Shown piece by piece: positions 1 to 7,182 of a DNA stretch of 43,173 nucleotides (within the stretch, counting starts at the first letter, position 1; each line of letters begins with the position of its first letter). The stretch comes from Acidimicrobiaceae bacterium (GTDB lineage: Bacteria; Actinomycetota; Acidimicrobiia; Acidimicrobiales; Aldehydirespiratoraceae): assembly GCA_009843915.1 (NCBI GenBank), contig VYCM01000074.1, positions 1 through 43,173 of the forward strand, given 5' to 3'. The notes under the pieces are model-generated. The model did not search any database, was not told where the DNA came from, and worked only from the letters and a program-made list of their open reading frames with translations. Both the position numbers and the translations under genes were made by a program.

Positions 1-220
1 CGGCCAGCACCAGCGACACCAGCGCGGCCTGGTCCTGCCCGTAGCCGAGCCCGCCGGCGCCCTGCGGCAGCATCGGGTGGGCGTAACCCGCTCCGGCCAG
101 CAGCCTCCACCACTGCTCGACGGTCGCGTCGGGGTCCCAGTGCTCGTCGCAGAAGACCTCGACCTCGGCGCGCACGGTGGCCGCGTCGACCTCGGATGGG
201 GCGGAGACGGTGTCGGTCAT
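1..220 (-). CDS. Acyl-CoA dehydrogenase, N-terminal fragment (gene runs off the window)
   Basis: Reading the minus strand from the ATG at 220-218 gives about 73 residues with no stop before the window edge. The start resembles the N-terminal helical domain of FadE-type acyl-CoA dehydrogenases: a helix around FCDEHW, a tryptophan-rich stretch near EQWWRLLAGAGY, then a glycine-rich turn (QGAGGLGYG) that in the family precedes the next helix. Such enzymes oxidise acyl-CoA thioesters to 2-enoyl-CoA with FAD. The FAD-binding and catalytic glutamate regions lie outside the window, so substrate class cannot be judged. The ATG lies 4 bp after the stop of the amidohydrolase at 225-1463, so the two are probably one operon. 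The family call rests only on the N-terminus and is moderate. Confidence 0.6.
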   Translation of the reverse strand, partial: MTDTVSAPSEVDAATVRAEVEVFCDEHWDPDATVEQWWRLLAGAGYAHPMLPQGAGGLGYGQDQAALVSLVLA

Positions 221-224
221 GGTC

Positions 225-1463
225 CTAGGTGGGTTGGGGCTGGTTCAGGTAGGCGACGTTGTCGAGCATGATGGCGCGGCGGTCGGCGTCGGAGAAGCCC
301 TTCAGATCGGCCAAGTAGTCGAGGGGCTCGGGCATCCCCTCGATGTGAGGCCAGTCCGATCCGAAGATCACCCGTTCGGCGCCCATCAGGGCGGTGACCT
401 CATTGACGTCGTCCTCCCAGAACGGGTTGACCCAGACGTGGGCCTTGAAGGTGTCGATCGGGTGGTCGTCGAACCATCCGCTGCTCTTCCTGGCCATCTG
501 GGAGAACTTGCGGAACATGGGCGCCAGGAAGTCGGAGCCGTTCTCCACCGAGGCCACCCGCAGGTTCGGGAAGCGGTCGTAGATCTTCTCGAACACCGAC
601 TGCATCAGCCAGTCCTGGGCGGCCCGCTCGATGGCGAAGGCCCGCAGGTTTGGAGCGCCCATCAGGCCGCTGCCCAGATTGGCTGAGAACTTGTCCTCCG
701 CGTAGCCCTGGGACGAATAGCCCGAGTCCGAGGCGTGGATCACCACGGTCACGCCGGCGTCGTCGATGAGCTGCCACACCGGGTCGAACATCGTGTGGAA
801 CGGCGACACCTGGCCGGTGCGGGTGGTGACCGCGGCCGGGCGCATCACCAGAATCCTGGCGCCCAGCCCCAGCACCCGCACCACCTCGGCGGCCGCAGCC
901 GCGGCGTCGGCCAGCGCGATGTACGGCGCGCCGAAGATGCGCTCGGAGCAGTTGTAACCCCAGTCGTCGTGCAGCCAGCGGTTGAAGCCGCCCATCATGG
1001 CCACCACCGCGTCGACGTCGTGGCGGAGCAACTCCTCATACAGCACGCCGAGAGTGGGGAACAGCCAGATGGCCTGCAGTCCCTGAGCGTCCATCACATC
1101 GAGCCGGGCCTGCGGGTTCATGTAGTGCCCGGGGAGCGGCTCGCGGTCGCGCAGCAATTCGGCCGGTCTCCGGCCGTCGGGGTTGCCTCTGAAGTAGTCG
1201 CGCAGCGCTCCGGGCTTGGCGATGGGGTTCCAGGTCGGGTTGGTCACGGCCCGAGCCAGCCTGCCACCCACGAGGTGGTGCTTGCGGCCGTCTATGTCCA
1301 CCCACTGCACCACCCTGGACTGCATGCGGGGGTCTACGTGGCGGGTGAACGCGTCGAGGGCCTCGTAGTAGTGGTTGTCGGCGTCGAAGGGCCGGTAACC
1401 GAGGTCGTCGGCGGTGAGTGGGGACGACTGGTCGGGCGGGGCGGATAGGTCGTCGGGTGCCAC
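225..1463 (-). CDS. Amidohydrolase-2 family metal-dependent hydrolase
   Basis: A 412-residue protein of the amidohydrolase 2 (TIM-barrel) family, whose members hydrolyse or decarboxylate small carboxylated compounds using a bound metal. Family marks are an N-terminal DADNHYYE stretch (residues 27-34), in place of the usual D-x-H-x-H/E strand, a VIHASDSG segment with His243, and the C-terminal FGSDWPH (residues 367-373) carrying the metal-binding Asp. The GTG start at 1463 is supported by a TAGCGT -10 box ending 6 nt upstream, which implies a leaderless mRNA. It is followed after 4 bp by the acyl-CoA dehydrogenase gene. Homologues with this layout in actinobacteria often sit beside fatty-acid or aromatic degradation genes; the substrate is unknown. 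Confidence 0.85.
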   Translation of the reverse strand: MAPDDLSAPPDQSSPLTADDLGYRPFDADNHYYEALDAFTRHVDPRMQSRVVQWVDIDGRKHHLVGGRLARAVTNPTWNPIAKPGALRDYFRGNPDGRRPAELLRDREPLPGHYMNPQARLDVMDAQGLQAIWLFPTLGVLYEELLRHDVDAVVAMMGGFNRWLHDDWGYNCSERIFGAPYIALADAAAAAAEVVRVLGLGARILVMRPAAVTTRTGQVSPFHTMFDPVWQLIDDAGVTVVIHASDSGYSSQGYAEDKFSANLGSGLMGAPNLRAFAIERAAQDWLMQSVFEKIYDRFPNLRVASVENGSDFLAPMFRKFSQMARKSSGWFDDHPIDTFKAHVWVNPFWEDDVNEVTALMGAERVIFGSDWPHIEGMPEPLDYLADLKGFSDADRRAIMLDNVAYLNQPQPT

Positions 1464-1469
1464 GGGGTC

Positions 1470-1479
1470 ACGCTACCGT
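1470..1479. promoter_or_regulatory. Overlapping divergent -10 boxes for two leaderless genes
   Basis: On the minus strand TAGCGT (1475-1470) lies 6 nt before the GTG at 1463. On the plus strand TACCGT (1474-1479) lies 8 nt before the ATG at 1488. The two hexamers share the TA at 1474-1475, so one symmetric 10-bp element appears to serve both genes. With a -10 box this close, transcription would begin at or within a base or two of each start codon. Confidence 0.6.
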
Positions 1480-1487
1480 GTGGGCCG

Positions 1488-1925
1488 ATGCCGCCCAAGG
1501 TCTTCACCACGTCACAGCTGCAGGCCCGCACGCTCAAGCGGGGCGAGAAGGTGAGGCTCGTGTCGGAGCTGCCCGGCGTTCCCCAGGGCAGCGAGGGCAA
1601 GGTGGCCATGGCCAACGGGTTCACCTGGAACCGCTACTGGGTGAGGCTGGTCGACGGCCGGGTGGTGGGCCACATCGATCACGACGACCTGGTACGCACC
1701 AAGGACTACGAGAGGTACCTGGTCGCCCGCGATCGAGAGGCGGAGGAGGCCGAGCAGGCCGCGCTGGCGGCAGCCGAGGCCGCGGACGCAGGCCCGCAGG
1801 ACGGACCAGCCGACGACGAGGCCGGGGATGGCGCCGGTTCGGGAGAGGCCGTCGTCAACGGTGTGGCTGTCCCCGCCTACCTCCTCCAGCGCTCGGCGGA
1901 CGCCCGGGTCAGACTCGGCGCCTGA
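1488..1925 (+). CDS. Conserved hypothetical protein with a small beta-domain and acidic Ala-rich tail
   Basis: A 145-residue protein I cannot assign to a named family. Residues about 18-72 look like a small beta-barrel (alternating hydrophobic residues around RLVSELPGV, GKVAMANGF and YWVRLVDG), reminiscent of SH3-like folds. Residues about 85-125 are a charged, alanine-rich, probably disordered linker. A short conserved-looking end (VAVPAYLLQRSADARVRLGA) follows. No signal peptide or membrane segment is visible, so it is probably cytoplasmic. The ATG at 1488 is supported by the -10 box TACCGT ending 8 nt before it. It is a single-gene unit, divergent from the amidohydrolase and facing the aminotransferase gene. 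Confidence 0.65.
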   Translation: MPPKVFTTSQLQARTLKRGEKVRLVSELPGVPQGSEGKVAMANGFTWNRYWVRLVDGRVVGHIDHDDLVRTKDYERYLVARDREAEEAEQAALAAAEAADAGPQDGPADDEAGDGAGSGEAVVNGVAVPAYLLQRSADARVRLGA

Positions 1926-1956
1926 GTCACGCCGTGCTACGGTAGGCGTCGGCGAA

Positions 1957-2012
1957 CCGGAGCCGCCCGTCTGGCTCAGTGGTCAATTGGGTTCTCAGAC
2001 GGACGGCTCCGG
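1957..2012. terminator. Long inverted repeat between convergent genes (candidate bidirectional terminator)
   Basis: The gene-free stretch 1926-2102 holds a 17-bp inverted repeat: arms 1957-1973 and 1996-2012, loop of 22 nt. The single mismatch becomes a G-U pair in minus-strand RNA but a C-A mismatch in plus-strand RNA, so the hairpin is fully paired only in a transcript coming from the aminotransferase gene, whose stop lies about 90 nt away. No run of T follows on either strand, so it is not a classical intrinsic terminator. I see nothing else convincing in 2013-2102. Confidence 0.4.
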
Positions 2013-2102
2013 CCAACCATGAGCGTACATCTTGCACACTGAAATGCATTGACATCGCTATCGCTCGGATCGTGCAGTCGAAGCCGACGCGGGGCTCTTC
2101 GC

Positions 2103-3269
2103 CTATCCGCTCCACTCCCCCAGCCGGCGCATCGCCTCGGCCATGTCCTCGGTGGCGCCCGCGTAGGAGAACCGGGCGTAGCGGTGGCCCTCGGCCGGGT
2201 CGAAGTCGATGCCTGGAGTGACCGCCACTCCCAGTTCGTCGAGCCAGCGCTTGCACAGCGTCTGGCTGTCGGCGGCTAGGTGGTCCACGGCTGCGTAGAC
2301 ATAGAACGCTCCGTCGCTGGGAGCCAGGCGGTCGATCCCGGCCGCAGGGAGCCCTTCACGCAGGATGGCTCGGCTGGTCGCGTAGCGGGCCACGTTGGCT
2401 TGCAACTCTTCGTGGCAGTCGAAGGCCGCCACCGCGGCTATCTGCGAGAGGGTGGGGGCCGAGATGAAGAAGTTCTGGGCCAGCCGGCGGACGGGCTCCA
2501 CCAGATCGTCGGGAGCGACCACCCAGCCGAGGCGCCAGCCGGTCATCGAGAAGTACTTGGAGAAGCTGTTCACCACCAGCGCGTCAGCGTTGAGGCCGAG
2601 CGCGGTGGGGGCCGGGTCGCCGAAGGTGATGCCGTGGTAGATCTCGTCGGCCACCAGGCGCACTCCATGGGCTGTGCACCAGTCCGACACGGCCGCCAGT
2701 GCGCGGCCGTCGAGCATCGTCCCCGACGGGTTGGACGGAGAGGCCAGCACCAAGCCGTCGACGGAACCGGTGCGGCGGACGAGATCCTCCAGCAGGTCCG
2801 GTGATGGCTGGAATCGGGTCTCGGCCGAGGTCGGAAGGGTCACGACCTCCACGTTGAGGGCTTGCAGCGCGTTGCGGTAGCACGGATAGCCCGGGGAGGA
2901 CACCACGACCCGGTCGCCGGCGTCGAAGGCGGCCAGGAACGACAGGACGAAGGCCCCCGAGGCACCGAAGGTCACGACGATGCGGCCGGGGTCGACGTCG
3001 ACGCCGTACCAGGAGTCGTAGTGCTCGGAGATCCGTCTCCTCAACGACTCCAACCCCGCGGCGGTGGTGTAGCCGAGCACGTCCGATTCGAGCGCGGACC
3101 TGGCGGCCCGGATTACGCCGGCGGGCGCCGGGGTGGACGGCTGGCCCACCTCGAGATGCAGCACCTCGCCACCGGCTGCTTCGCGCTCCTCGGCAGCCCG
3201 CATCACCTCCATCACGTAGAACGGGCTGATGTCCGATCGCCGGGACTCCTGCAACGCCACGCCGGCCAT
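2103..3269 (-). CDS. PLP-dependent class I/II aminotransferase
   Basis: A 388-residue fold-type I aminotransferase that moves amino groups between amino and keto acids using pyridoxal phosphate in the cytoplasm. The family landmarks are in order: SNPSG (residues 179-183), DEIYHG (208-213), and the PLP-lysine motif SFSKYFSMTGWRLGW with Lys238. The N-terminal VGQPSTPAP corresponds to the substrate-gating stretch seen in aspartate/alanine-type enzymes, and the overall length is typical of the AspC-like subfamily. The donor substrate cannot be told from sequence. It is transcribed away from udk with a 36-bp gap; no clear leaderless box precedes its ATG. The gene stands alone on its strand. Confidence 0.9.
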   Translation of the reverse strand: MAGVALQESRRSDISPFYVMEVMRAAEEREAAGGEVLHLEVGQPSTPAPAGVIRAARSALESDVLGYTTAAGLESLRRRISEHYDSWYGVDVDPGRIVVTFGASGAFVLSFLAAFDAGDRVVVSSPGYPCYRNALQALNVEVVTLPTSAETRFQPSPDLLEDLVRRTGSVDGLVLASPSNPSGTMLDGRALAAVSDWCTAHGVRLVADEIYHGITFGDPAPTALGLNADALVVNSFSKYFSMTGWRLGWVVAPDDLVEPVRRLAQNFFISAPTLSQIAAVAAFDCHEELQANVARYATSRAILREGLPAAGIDRLAPSDGAFYVYAAVDHLAADSQTLCKRWLDELGVAVTPGIDFDPAEGHRYARFSYAGATEDMAEAMRRLGEWSG

Positions 3270-3291
3270 GATGCCAGCACCGCCGGCCCGG

Positions 3292-3297
3292 TATGGT
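3292..3297 (+). promoter_or_regulatory. -10 box for leaderless udk
   Basis: TATGGT at 3292-3297 is followed by an 8-nt spacer and the GTG at 3306. No Shine-Dalgarno sequence precedes that GTG. The box supports choosing GTG 3306 over the second in-frame GTG at 3312 and over upstream in-frame codons that would overlap the aminotransferase gene. Confidence 0.55.
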
Positions 3298-3305
3298 GTC
3301 GGCCC

Positions 3306-3932
3306 GTGGACGTGTTCGTCTTCGGGATCTGCGGCGGCTCAGGCGCGGGCAAGACAACCCTCACCAGGAGACTGGTTCCGCGCCTCGGCCCGGGTGAGGT
3401 GAGTGTCCTCGCCTTCGATGCCTACTACCGCGACCTCAGCCATCTGTCCTTCGCCGAGCGCCGGGCCGGGAACTTCGACCACCCGGACTCCCTGGACGGC
3501 GAACTGTTCCTGCAGCACCTCGACGCCCTCAAGCAGGGCATCGATGTGGACGTGCCCGTCTACGACTTCTCCACCCACACCATGACCGGACACTTCGAGC
3601 GGGTGGAAGCCGCTCCCCTGCTATTGGTGGAGGGCATCCTGCTGCTGGCCTTCGAGGAGGTCGCAGAACGGCTCGATTACTCGATTTTCATGGACGTGCC
3701 CGAGGACGTGCGGCTGCATCGTCGAATCCATCGCGACGTGACCGAGCGTGGCCGCCCCGAAGACCATGTCCGCCGGCAGTTCGCGGCCACCGTCGCACCC
3801 ATGCACGACGCCTACGTGCAGCCCAGCGGCCACCGGGCCGACCGGGTCGTGACCGGTGACGCCTCCGACGAGTTCGTCGACGAGTTGATGGCCATGCTGG
3901 CACCCGGCATGGCCGCAGCGCCCGCGGGATAG
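3306..3932 (+). CDS. udk: Uridine kinase family protein
   Basis: A 208-residue P-loop kinase of the uridine kinase/phosphoribulokinase family, which phosphorylates uridine and cytidine for pyrimidine salvage. Seen in the sequence: Walker A GGSGAGKT (residues 10-17), the acidic FDAYYRDL segment (37-44), FDHPDSLD (57-64) and YDFSTHTM (86-93), which are nucleoside-site motifs of Udk, and a hydrophobic strand ending in VEGILLL (108-114). Length matches bacterial Udk (about 205-215). The frame is open far upstream, but the GTG at 3306 gives the expected N-terminus and sits 8 nt behind a TATGGT box. It converges with ogt, with 6 bp between the stops. Confidence 0.88.
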   Translation: MDVFVFGICGGSGAGKTTLTRRLVPRLGPGEVSVLAFDAYYRDLSHLSFAERRAGNFDHPDSLDGELFLQHLDALKQGIDVDVPVYDFSTHTMTGHFERVEAAPLLLVEGILLLAFEEVAERLDYSIFMDVPEDVRLHRRIHRDVTERGRPEDHVRRQFAATVAPMHDAYVQPSGHRADRVVTGDASDEFVDELMAMLAPGMAAAPAG

Positions 3933-3938
3933 TCGCCG

Positions 3939-4484
3939 CTAGAGGGCTACGCCCTCGTTGGCTAGCAGCTTGGCTTTCGTCTCGGGGCTGTTGCCGTAGT
4001 TGCCCACTCCCCCGCTGCTGGGCACCACCCGGTGGCACGGGACCAGCAGCGGCACCGGATTGCGGGCCATGGCCGTGCCCACGGCGCGGGCGGCCCTGGG
4101 CCGTCCCACGACGGCAGCCAGCTCGCCGTAGGTGCGGACCTCGCCCCGGGGGATGCGGGCGGTGGCCCGCAGGACCTCCTGCTGGAACGGCGAGCGCGAC
4201 GACAGGTCGACGGGCACGTCGGTGCGGCCGGTGGCGAGAGCCTCGCTCACCCTGGCCACCAGCTTCGGATCAGGATCGGGATCGGGCTCGACGTCGGTGC
4301 CCACCTCGTCGCGCATGTAGTCGACGAACCGTCCGGGGTCGGGCTCGTGGCCGCTGGGGGTGATCTGGAGACCGGACACCCAGCCGTTCGAGTGGGCCAC
4401 GAACACCGGCCCAGCGGGACTGTCGGCCATGAACCACAGGTGCGGCTGGCCTGCCCTCTCGGGTACTGACTCCGGCGCGTCCAT
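3939..4484 (-). CDS. ogt: Methylated-DNA--protein-cysteine methyltransferase
   Basis: A 181-residue DNA repair protein that transfers alkyl groups from O6-alkylguanine to its own cysteine. The active-site motif LVPCHRVV is present with Cys150 in PCHRV (149-153), preceded by the winged-helix DNA-binding part (SPFQQEVL to YGELA, with the arginine-finger region RAARAVGTAM) and followed by GNYGNSPETK. The frame stays open upstream, but translation from ATG 4484 fits the family length and this ATG sits 6 nt behind a TACGGT box. The N-terminal domain (about residues 15-85) is divergent and unusually acidic (DPDPDPD near residue 68), as is common in this domain. It follows ung on the same strand with its own promoter. 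Confidence 0.93.
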   Translation of the reverse strand: MDAPESVPERAGQPHLWFMADSPAGPVFVAHSNGWVSGLQITPSGHEPDPGRFVDYMRDEVGTDVEPDPDPDPKLVARVSEALATGRTDVPVDLSSRSPFQQEVLRATARIPRGEVRTYGELAAVVGRPRAARAVGTAMARNPVPLLVPCHRVVPSSGGVGNYGNSPETKAKLLANEGVAL

Positions 4485-4490
4485 GGTCGT

Positions 4491-4496
4491 ACCGTA
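4491..4496 (-). promoter_or_regulatory. -10 box for leaderless ogt
   Basis: TACGGT on the minus strand (4496-4491) is separated by 6 nt from the ATG at 4484. It lies in the 20-bp gap after ung, so ogt probably has its own leaderless transcript even though ung is just upstream. Confidence 0.5.
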
Positions 4497-4504
4497 GTTG
4501 CCGG

Positions 4505-5179
4505 CTACGACAGCTCCGGGATCGCCCAGTCCACGGGTTCTCGCCCCGCCGCGACAAGGGCCTCGTTGGCCCGGCTGAAGGGACGGCTGCCGAAGAATCC
4601 GCCCGAGGCCGACAGGGGCGACGGATGGGTCGACTCGATCACCGTGTGCCGGCTGGCGTCCACCAGCGCCTTCTTGCGGCGGGCCGAGCCGCCCCACAGG
4701 ATGAACACCACCCGCTCACCCTTGTCGTTGACGACTCGTATCACCTCGTCCGTGAAGGTCTCCCAGCCTCTGCGCTGGTGGCTGGCCGCCTGGTGGGCCC
4801 GGACGGTGAGGGTGGCGTTGAGCAGCAGCACCCCCTGGCGGGCCCAGTGCTCCAGCGAGCCGTGACTTGGGACAGAAGCGCCGATGTCGTCGTGCAACTC
4901 AGTGAGGATGTTCACCAGAGACGGCGGCTTGGTGACTCCGGGGCGCACCGAGAAGCAGAGCCCGTGGGCCTGCCGGGGTCCGTGGTAGGGATCCTGGCCC
5001 AGGATCAGCACCTTCACCGACGCGTACGCGGTGAGGTGCAGGGCCGCGAAGACTTCGTCGTGGGGCGGGAACACCTGGTGCCGGTCCCGCTCGGACCGCA
5101 CGAAGTCCTGCAGCTCGCGCCAGTAGGGCTTGTCGAACTCGCCCCGCAGCAACGGGTTCCAGTCGGTCTTGGGCGCCAT
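4505..5179 (-). CDS. ung: Uracil-DNA glycosylase, family 1
   Basis: A 224-residue family 1 uracil-DNA glycosylase, which removes uracil from DNA to begin base-excision repair. Motif A GQDPYHG (residues 61-67, catalytic Asp63) and motif B HPSPLSA (185-191, His185) are intact, along with the uracil-pocket stretch LLLNATLTV (118-126) and the RRGWETFTD segment. An in-frame GTG lies three codons upstream (5188), but ATG 5179 is preferred because TACTGT (5192-5187) lies 7 nt upstream of it and would itself be overlapped by the GTG start. Pairing with ogt groups two DNA-repair genes side by side. Confidence 0.96.
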   Translation of the reverse strand: MAPKTDWNPLLRGEFDKPYWRELQDFVRSERDRHQVFPPHDEVFAALHLTAYASVKVLILGQDPYHGPRQAHGLCFSVRPGVTKPPSLVNILTELHDDIGASVPSHGSLEHWARQGVLLLNATLTVRAHQAASHQRRGWETFTDEVIRVVNDKGERVVFILWGGSARRKKALVDASRHTVIESTHPSPLSASGGFFGSRPFSRANEALVAAGREPVDWAIPELS

Positions 5180-5186
5180 CGGCGCC

Positions 5187-5192
5187 ACAGTA
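5187..5192 (-). promoter_or_regulatory. -10 box for leaderless ung, deciding its start codon
   Basis: TACTGT on the minus strand (5192-5187) ends 7 nt before ATG 5179. A GTG start at 5188 would lie inside the box, so the box argues for ATG 5179. Confidence 0.55.
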
Positions 5193-5197
5193 GATCA

Positions 5198-5253
5198 GCT
5201 CAAGCGGGGCGTGGCGCGACCCCGGGCTGGGGCTCGCGCTCAAGCGGGGCGTG
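5198..5253. repeat. 16-bp direct repeat duplicating the 3' end of the TauD-like gene
   Basis: An identical 16-bp sequence (gctcaagcggggcgtg) occurs at 5198-5213 and 5238-5253, period 40. The second copy contains the last codons and the stop of the dioxygenase gene; the first copy lies in the spacer before ung, so the final codons and stop appear to have been duplicated downstream. This looks like a short slip or recombination duplication; its role, if any, is unknown. Confidence 0.7.
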
Positions 5254-6253
5254 TGCCTACGATGCTGGCCCGTTCCATGATCCGGATGTCGGGGTAGTAG
5301 TCGCTGGCCGCGTAGTGCTGCACAGAGCGGTTGTCCCAGAACACCACCGTGTCGGGCGCCCAGCGGACCCTGAACTGGTACTCGACCACCTTGGCCTGGT
5401 CGGCCAGGTGCCTGATCAACTCGACGCCCTCGCCGGTTTCCATCCCGTCTATGTGGGAGGTGAAGTAGCAGTTGACGAAGATCAGCTTGCGGCCCGTCTC
5501 GGGATGGGTGCATACCACCGGGTGGCGGGCCTCCGGGTAGCGGGCTCGGAACTCCTCTTGCTTGCCGTCGGGGACTTGGTGGGCGAAGGCGAGCATGAAG
5601 TCGTGGATCGCGAACAAGCCGTCGATGCGCTCCTTGGTGTCGCCGTCCAGCCCGTCGTAGGCCGCTCCCATGTCGCAGAACAACGTGTCGCCGCCGGTGG
5701 CCGGGACCTGTATGGCGTGCAGGATCGCGCCCATCGACGGAACCTCGCGCCAGGTGACGTCATGGTGCCAGCCGTTCTCGAATCCGCCGGTGTCGACGCC
5801 CTTCTCGAAGCGGACCAGCTCGGGGTGCTCGGCGTTGCCGGTGATGAACGGGTGGATCTCGAGATCCCCGAACCTGCGGGCGAAGGCAACGTGCTGGGCC
5901 GGAGTGATGGGCTGGTCGCGGAACACCAGGATCTTGTAGTCGAGCAGCGCCTGCCGGATCTCGGCGACCACCTCGTCGGGCAATTCGGTCCCCAGGTCGA
6001 CCCCGCTCACCTCGGCGCCCAGCGTTGCGCCCTGGGGAGCGACGCTGATATGGGCGAACGACGGGCAGGCCAGCCGGGATCTCTCCTCGGCGAGGTGCAG
6101 CCACGGGCCGAGGTCAAGACCGTACTGGTCTATGCGGACCCTTCCGGGCGCGATGCCGGCAGCGGGGTCCGAGGTTCCGGCCTGCTCAGGGCCGCCGTTG
6201 GAAGCCACATCGCCGTCGTCTTCCATGGTGATCGAGGTGGTGGCGGATGACAT
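5240..6253 (-). CDS. TauD/TfdA-family Fe(II)/2-oxoglutarate dioxygenase
   Basis: A 337-residue non-heme iron dioxygenase of the TauD/TfdA family, which couples decarboxylation of 2-oxoglutarate to hydroxylation of a substrate (taurine, phenoxyacetates, sulfonates and others). The iron ligands are visible as WHHD (His163-x-Asp165) and the distal His313 in VQHYA; the 2-oxoglutarate arginine is probably Arg324 or Arg328 in RIMERASI. The TauD core begins near residue 65, so about 60 N-terminal residues, starting with an acidic low-complexity stretch, are extra. The ATG at 6253 is supported by TATATT 6 nt upstream. The gene is divergent from the ABC ATPase with only 23 bp between start codons. Substrate unknown. 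Confidence 0.9.
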   Translation of the reverse strand: MSSATTSITMEDDGDVASNGGPEQAGTSDPAAGIAPGRVRIDQYGLDLGPWLHLAEERSRLACPSFAHISVAPQGATLGAEVSGVDLGTELPDEVVAEIRQALLDYKILVFRDQPITPAQHVAFARRFGDLEIHPFITGNAEHPELVRFEKGVDTGGFENGWHHDVTWREVPSMGAILHAIQVPATGGDTLFCDMGAAYDGLDGDTKERIDGLFAIHDFMLAFAHQVPDGKQEEFRARYPEARHPVVCTHPETGRKLIFVNCYFTSHIDGMETGEGVELIRHLADQAKVVEYQFRVRWAPDTVVFWDNRSVQHYAASDYYPDIRIMERASIVGTRPA

Positions 6254-6259
6254 GCTGCG

Positions 6260-6269
6260 AATATACCGT
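6260..6269. promoter_or_regulatory. Overlapping divergent -10 boxes (dioxygenase / ABC ATPase)
   Basis: Minus strand TATATT (6265-6260) lies 6 nt before ATG 6253; plus strand TACCGT (6264-6269) lies 7 nt before GTG 6277. They share the TA at 6264-6265, the same geometry as at 1470-1479. The plus box makes GTG 6277 the likely start of the ATPase rather than ATG 6247, which would overlap the divergent gene. Confidence 0.6.
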
Positions 6270-6276
6270 TGGGGGC

Positions 6277-7167
6277 GTGGTCAGCGCCGTTGAGGTAGAA
6301 GACCTCACAGTTAAGTTCGATGCGGTCACCGCCCTCGAAGGAGTGACTCATTCCTTCGAGCCGGGCACGGCCACCGCGGTCATGGGGGTCAACGGTTCGG
6401 GCAAGACCACCATGCTGGAGTGCCTGGCCGGGCTGCAGAAGCCCACGTCGGGCACTGTCAGCGGCGTGTCCGAGAACCTGGCCTACGTGTGCCAGCATCT
6501 CCCGGCATGCTGGATGCCCATAACGGCGGGCGAGGTGCTGGCCATGGGCCGCTACGGCAAGCGGGGCCTGCTCGGGCGGCTGCGGGGCGAGGATCGGTCC
6601 GCCATGCGCCGCGCCGGTGAGCAGCTCGACGTCAACCAGTTCACCAATCGGAGCTTCGGCGATCTCAGCGGCGGGCAGCAGCAGAGGGTGCGTATCGCCC
6701 AGGTGCTGGCGGGCGAGCCCGACGTGCTCATGCTGGACGAACCGGTGACCGGCCTCGACATCCCCAGCCAGGAGCGGATCCTCGAGGTGATCGAGGACTA
6801 CTCGAGCCGGGGGGCCATCGTGATCATCACCACCCACCACTTGGACGAGGCCCGGCACTGCGACTCGGTGATGCTCTTGGCCAACCGGCTGGTGGCCGCC
6901 GGCACCCCCGATGAGATGCTCACCGAGGAGCGGCTCCGGGAGGCGTTCGGAGACCGGCTGCTCGGGGACCACGCCGACCACGACCACGATCAGGACTTCA
7001 TCGTGCTCGACGATCACGGCCATCACGGCCATGGGCACGACCACCACGAGCACGACCACCACGGAACCGGTCACAGTCACGGTCATAGTCACGGTCACGA
7101 TCACAGCCACCGGGACCACGACCACGGCCATCACGGCCATCAGGACCACGGACCCCACGCCCATTAG
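6277..7167 (+). CDS. Metal-type ABC transporter ATPase with a histidine-rich C-terminal tail
   Basis: A 296-residue ABC ATPase with complete Walker A (GVNGSGKTT, residues 37-45), signature LSGGQQQR (130-137), Walker B (LMLDEP, 151-156) and switch histidine (TTHH, 185-188). The ATPase most resembles those of zinc/manganese importers (ZnuC/MntB type). After the core ends near residue 228 comes a 66-residue tail holding about 28 histidines alternating with Asp, Gly and Ser (231-296), an obvious metal-binding or metal-sensing segment. No permease or solute-binding protein gene is adjacent: the left neighbour is a divergent dioxygenase and the next gene 15 bp on is a flavoprotein. It may serve a permease encoded elsewhere. 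Zinc is the likeliest metal, by inference only. Confidence 0.85.
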   Translation: MVSAVEVEDLTVKFDAVTALEGVTHSFEPGTATAVMGVNGSGKTTMLECLAGLQKPTSGTVSGVSENLAYVCQHLPACWMPITAGEVLAMGRYGKRGLLGRLRGEDRSAMRRAGEQLDVNQFTNRSFGDLSGGQQQRVRIAQVLAGEPDVLMLDEPVTGLDIPSQERILEVIEDYSSRGAIVIITTHHLDEARHCDSVMLLANRLVAAGTPDEMLTEERLREAFGDRLLGDHADHDHDQDFIVLDDHGHHGHGHDHHEHDHHGTGHSHGHSHGHDHSHRDHDHGHHGHQDHGPHAH

Positions 7168-7182
7168 AGACAAAGCGGCACG

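Noticed and set aside
1959-2010. tRNA-like sequence with a D-arm-like GGCTCAGTGGTCAA and complementary 7-bp ends
   Set aside because: Only 52 nt between the paired ends, with no anticodon arm and no T-loop consensus, so it cannot be a tRNA.
2049-2054. TTGACA, a perfect -35 hexamer on the plus strand
   Set aside because: No -10 box at a suitable distance, and it would drive antisense transcription into the aminotransferase gene.
7068-7140. Short-period tandem repeat (GGTCAC-like units)
   Set aside because: This is the codon pattern of the alternating His/Gly/Ser/Asp tail of the ATPase, not an independent repeat element.
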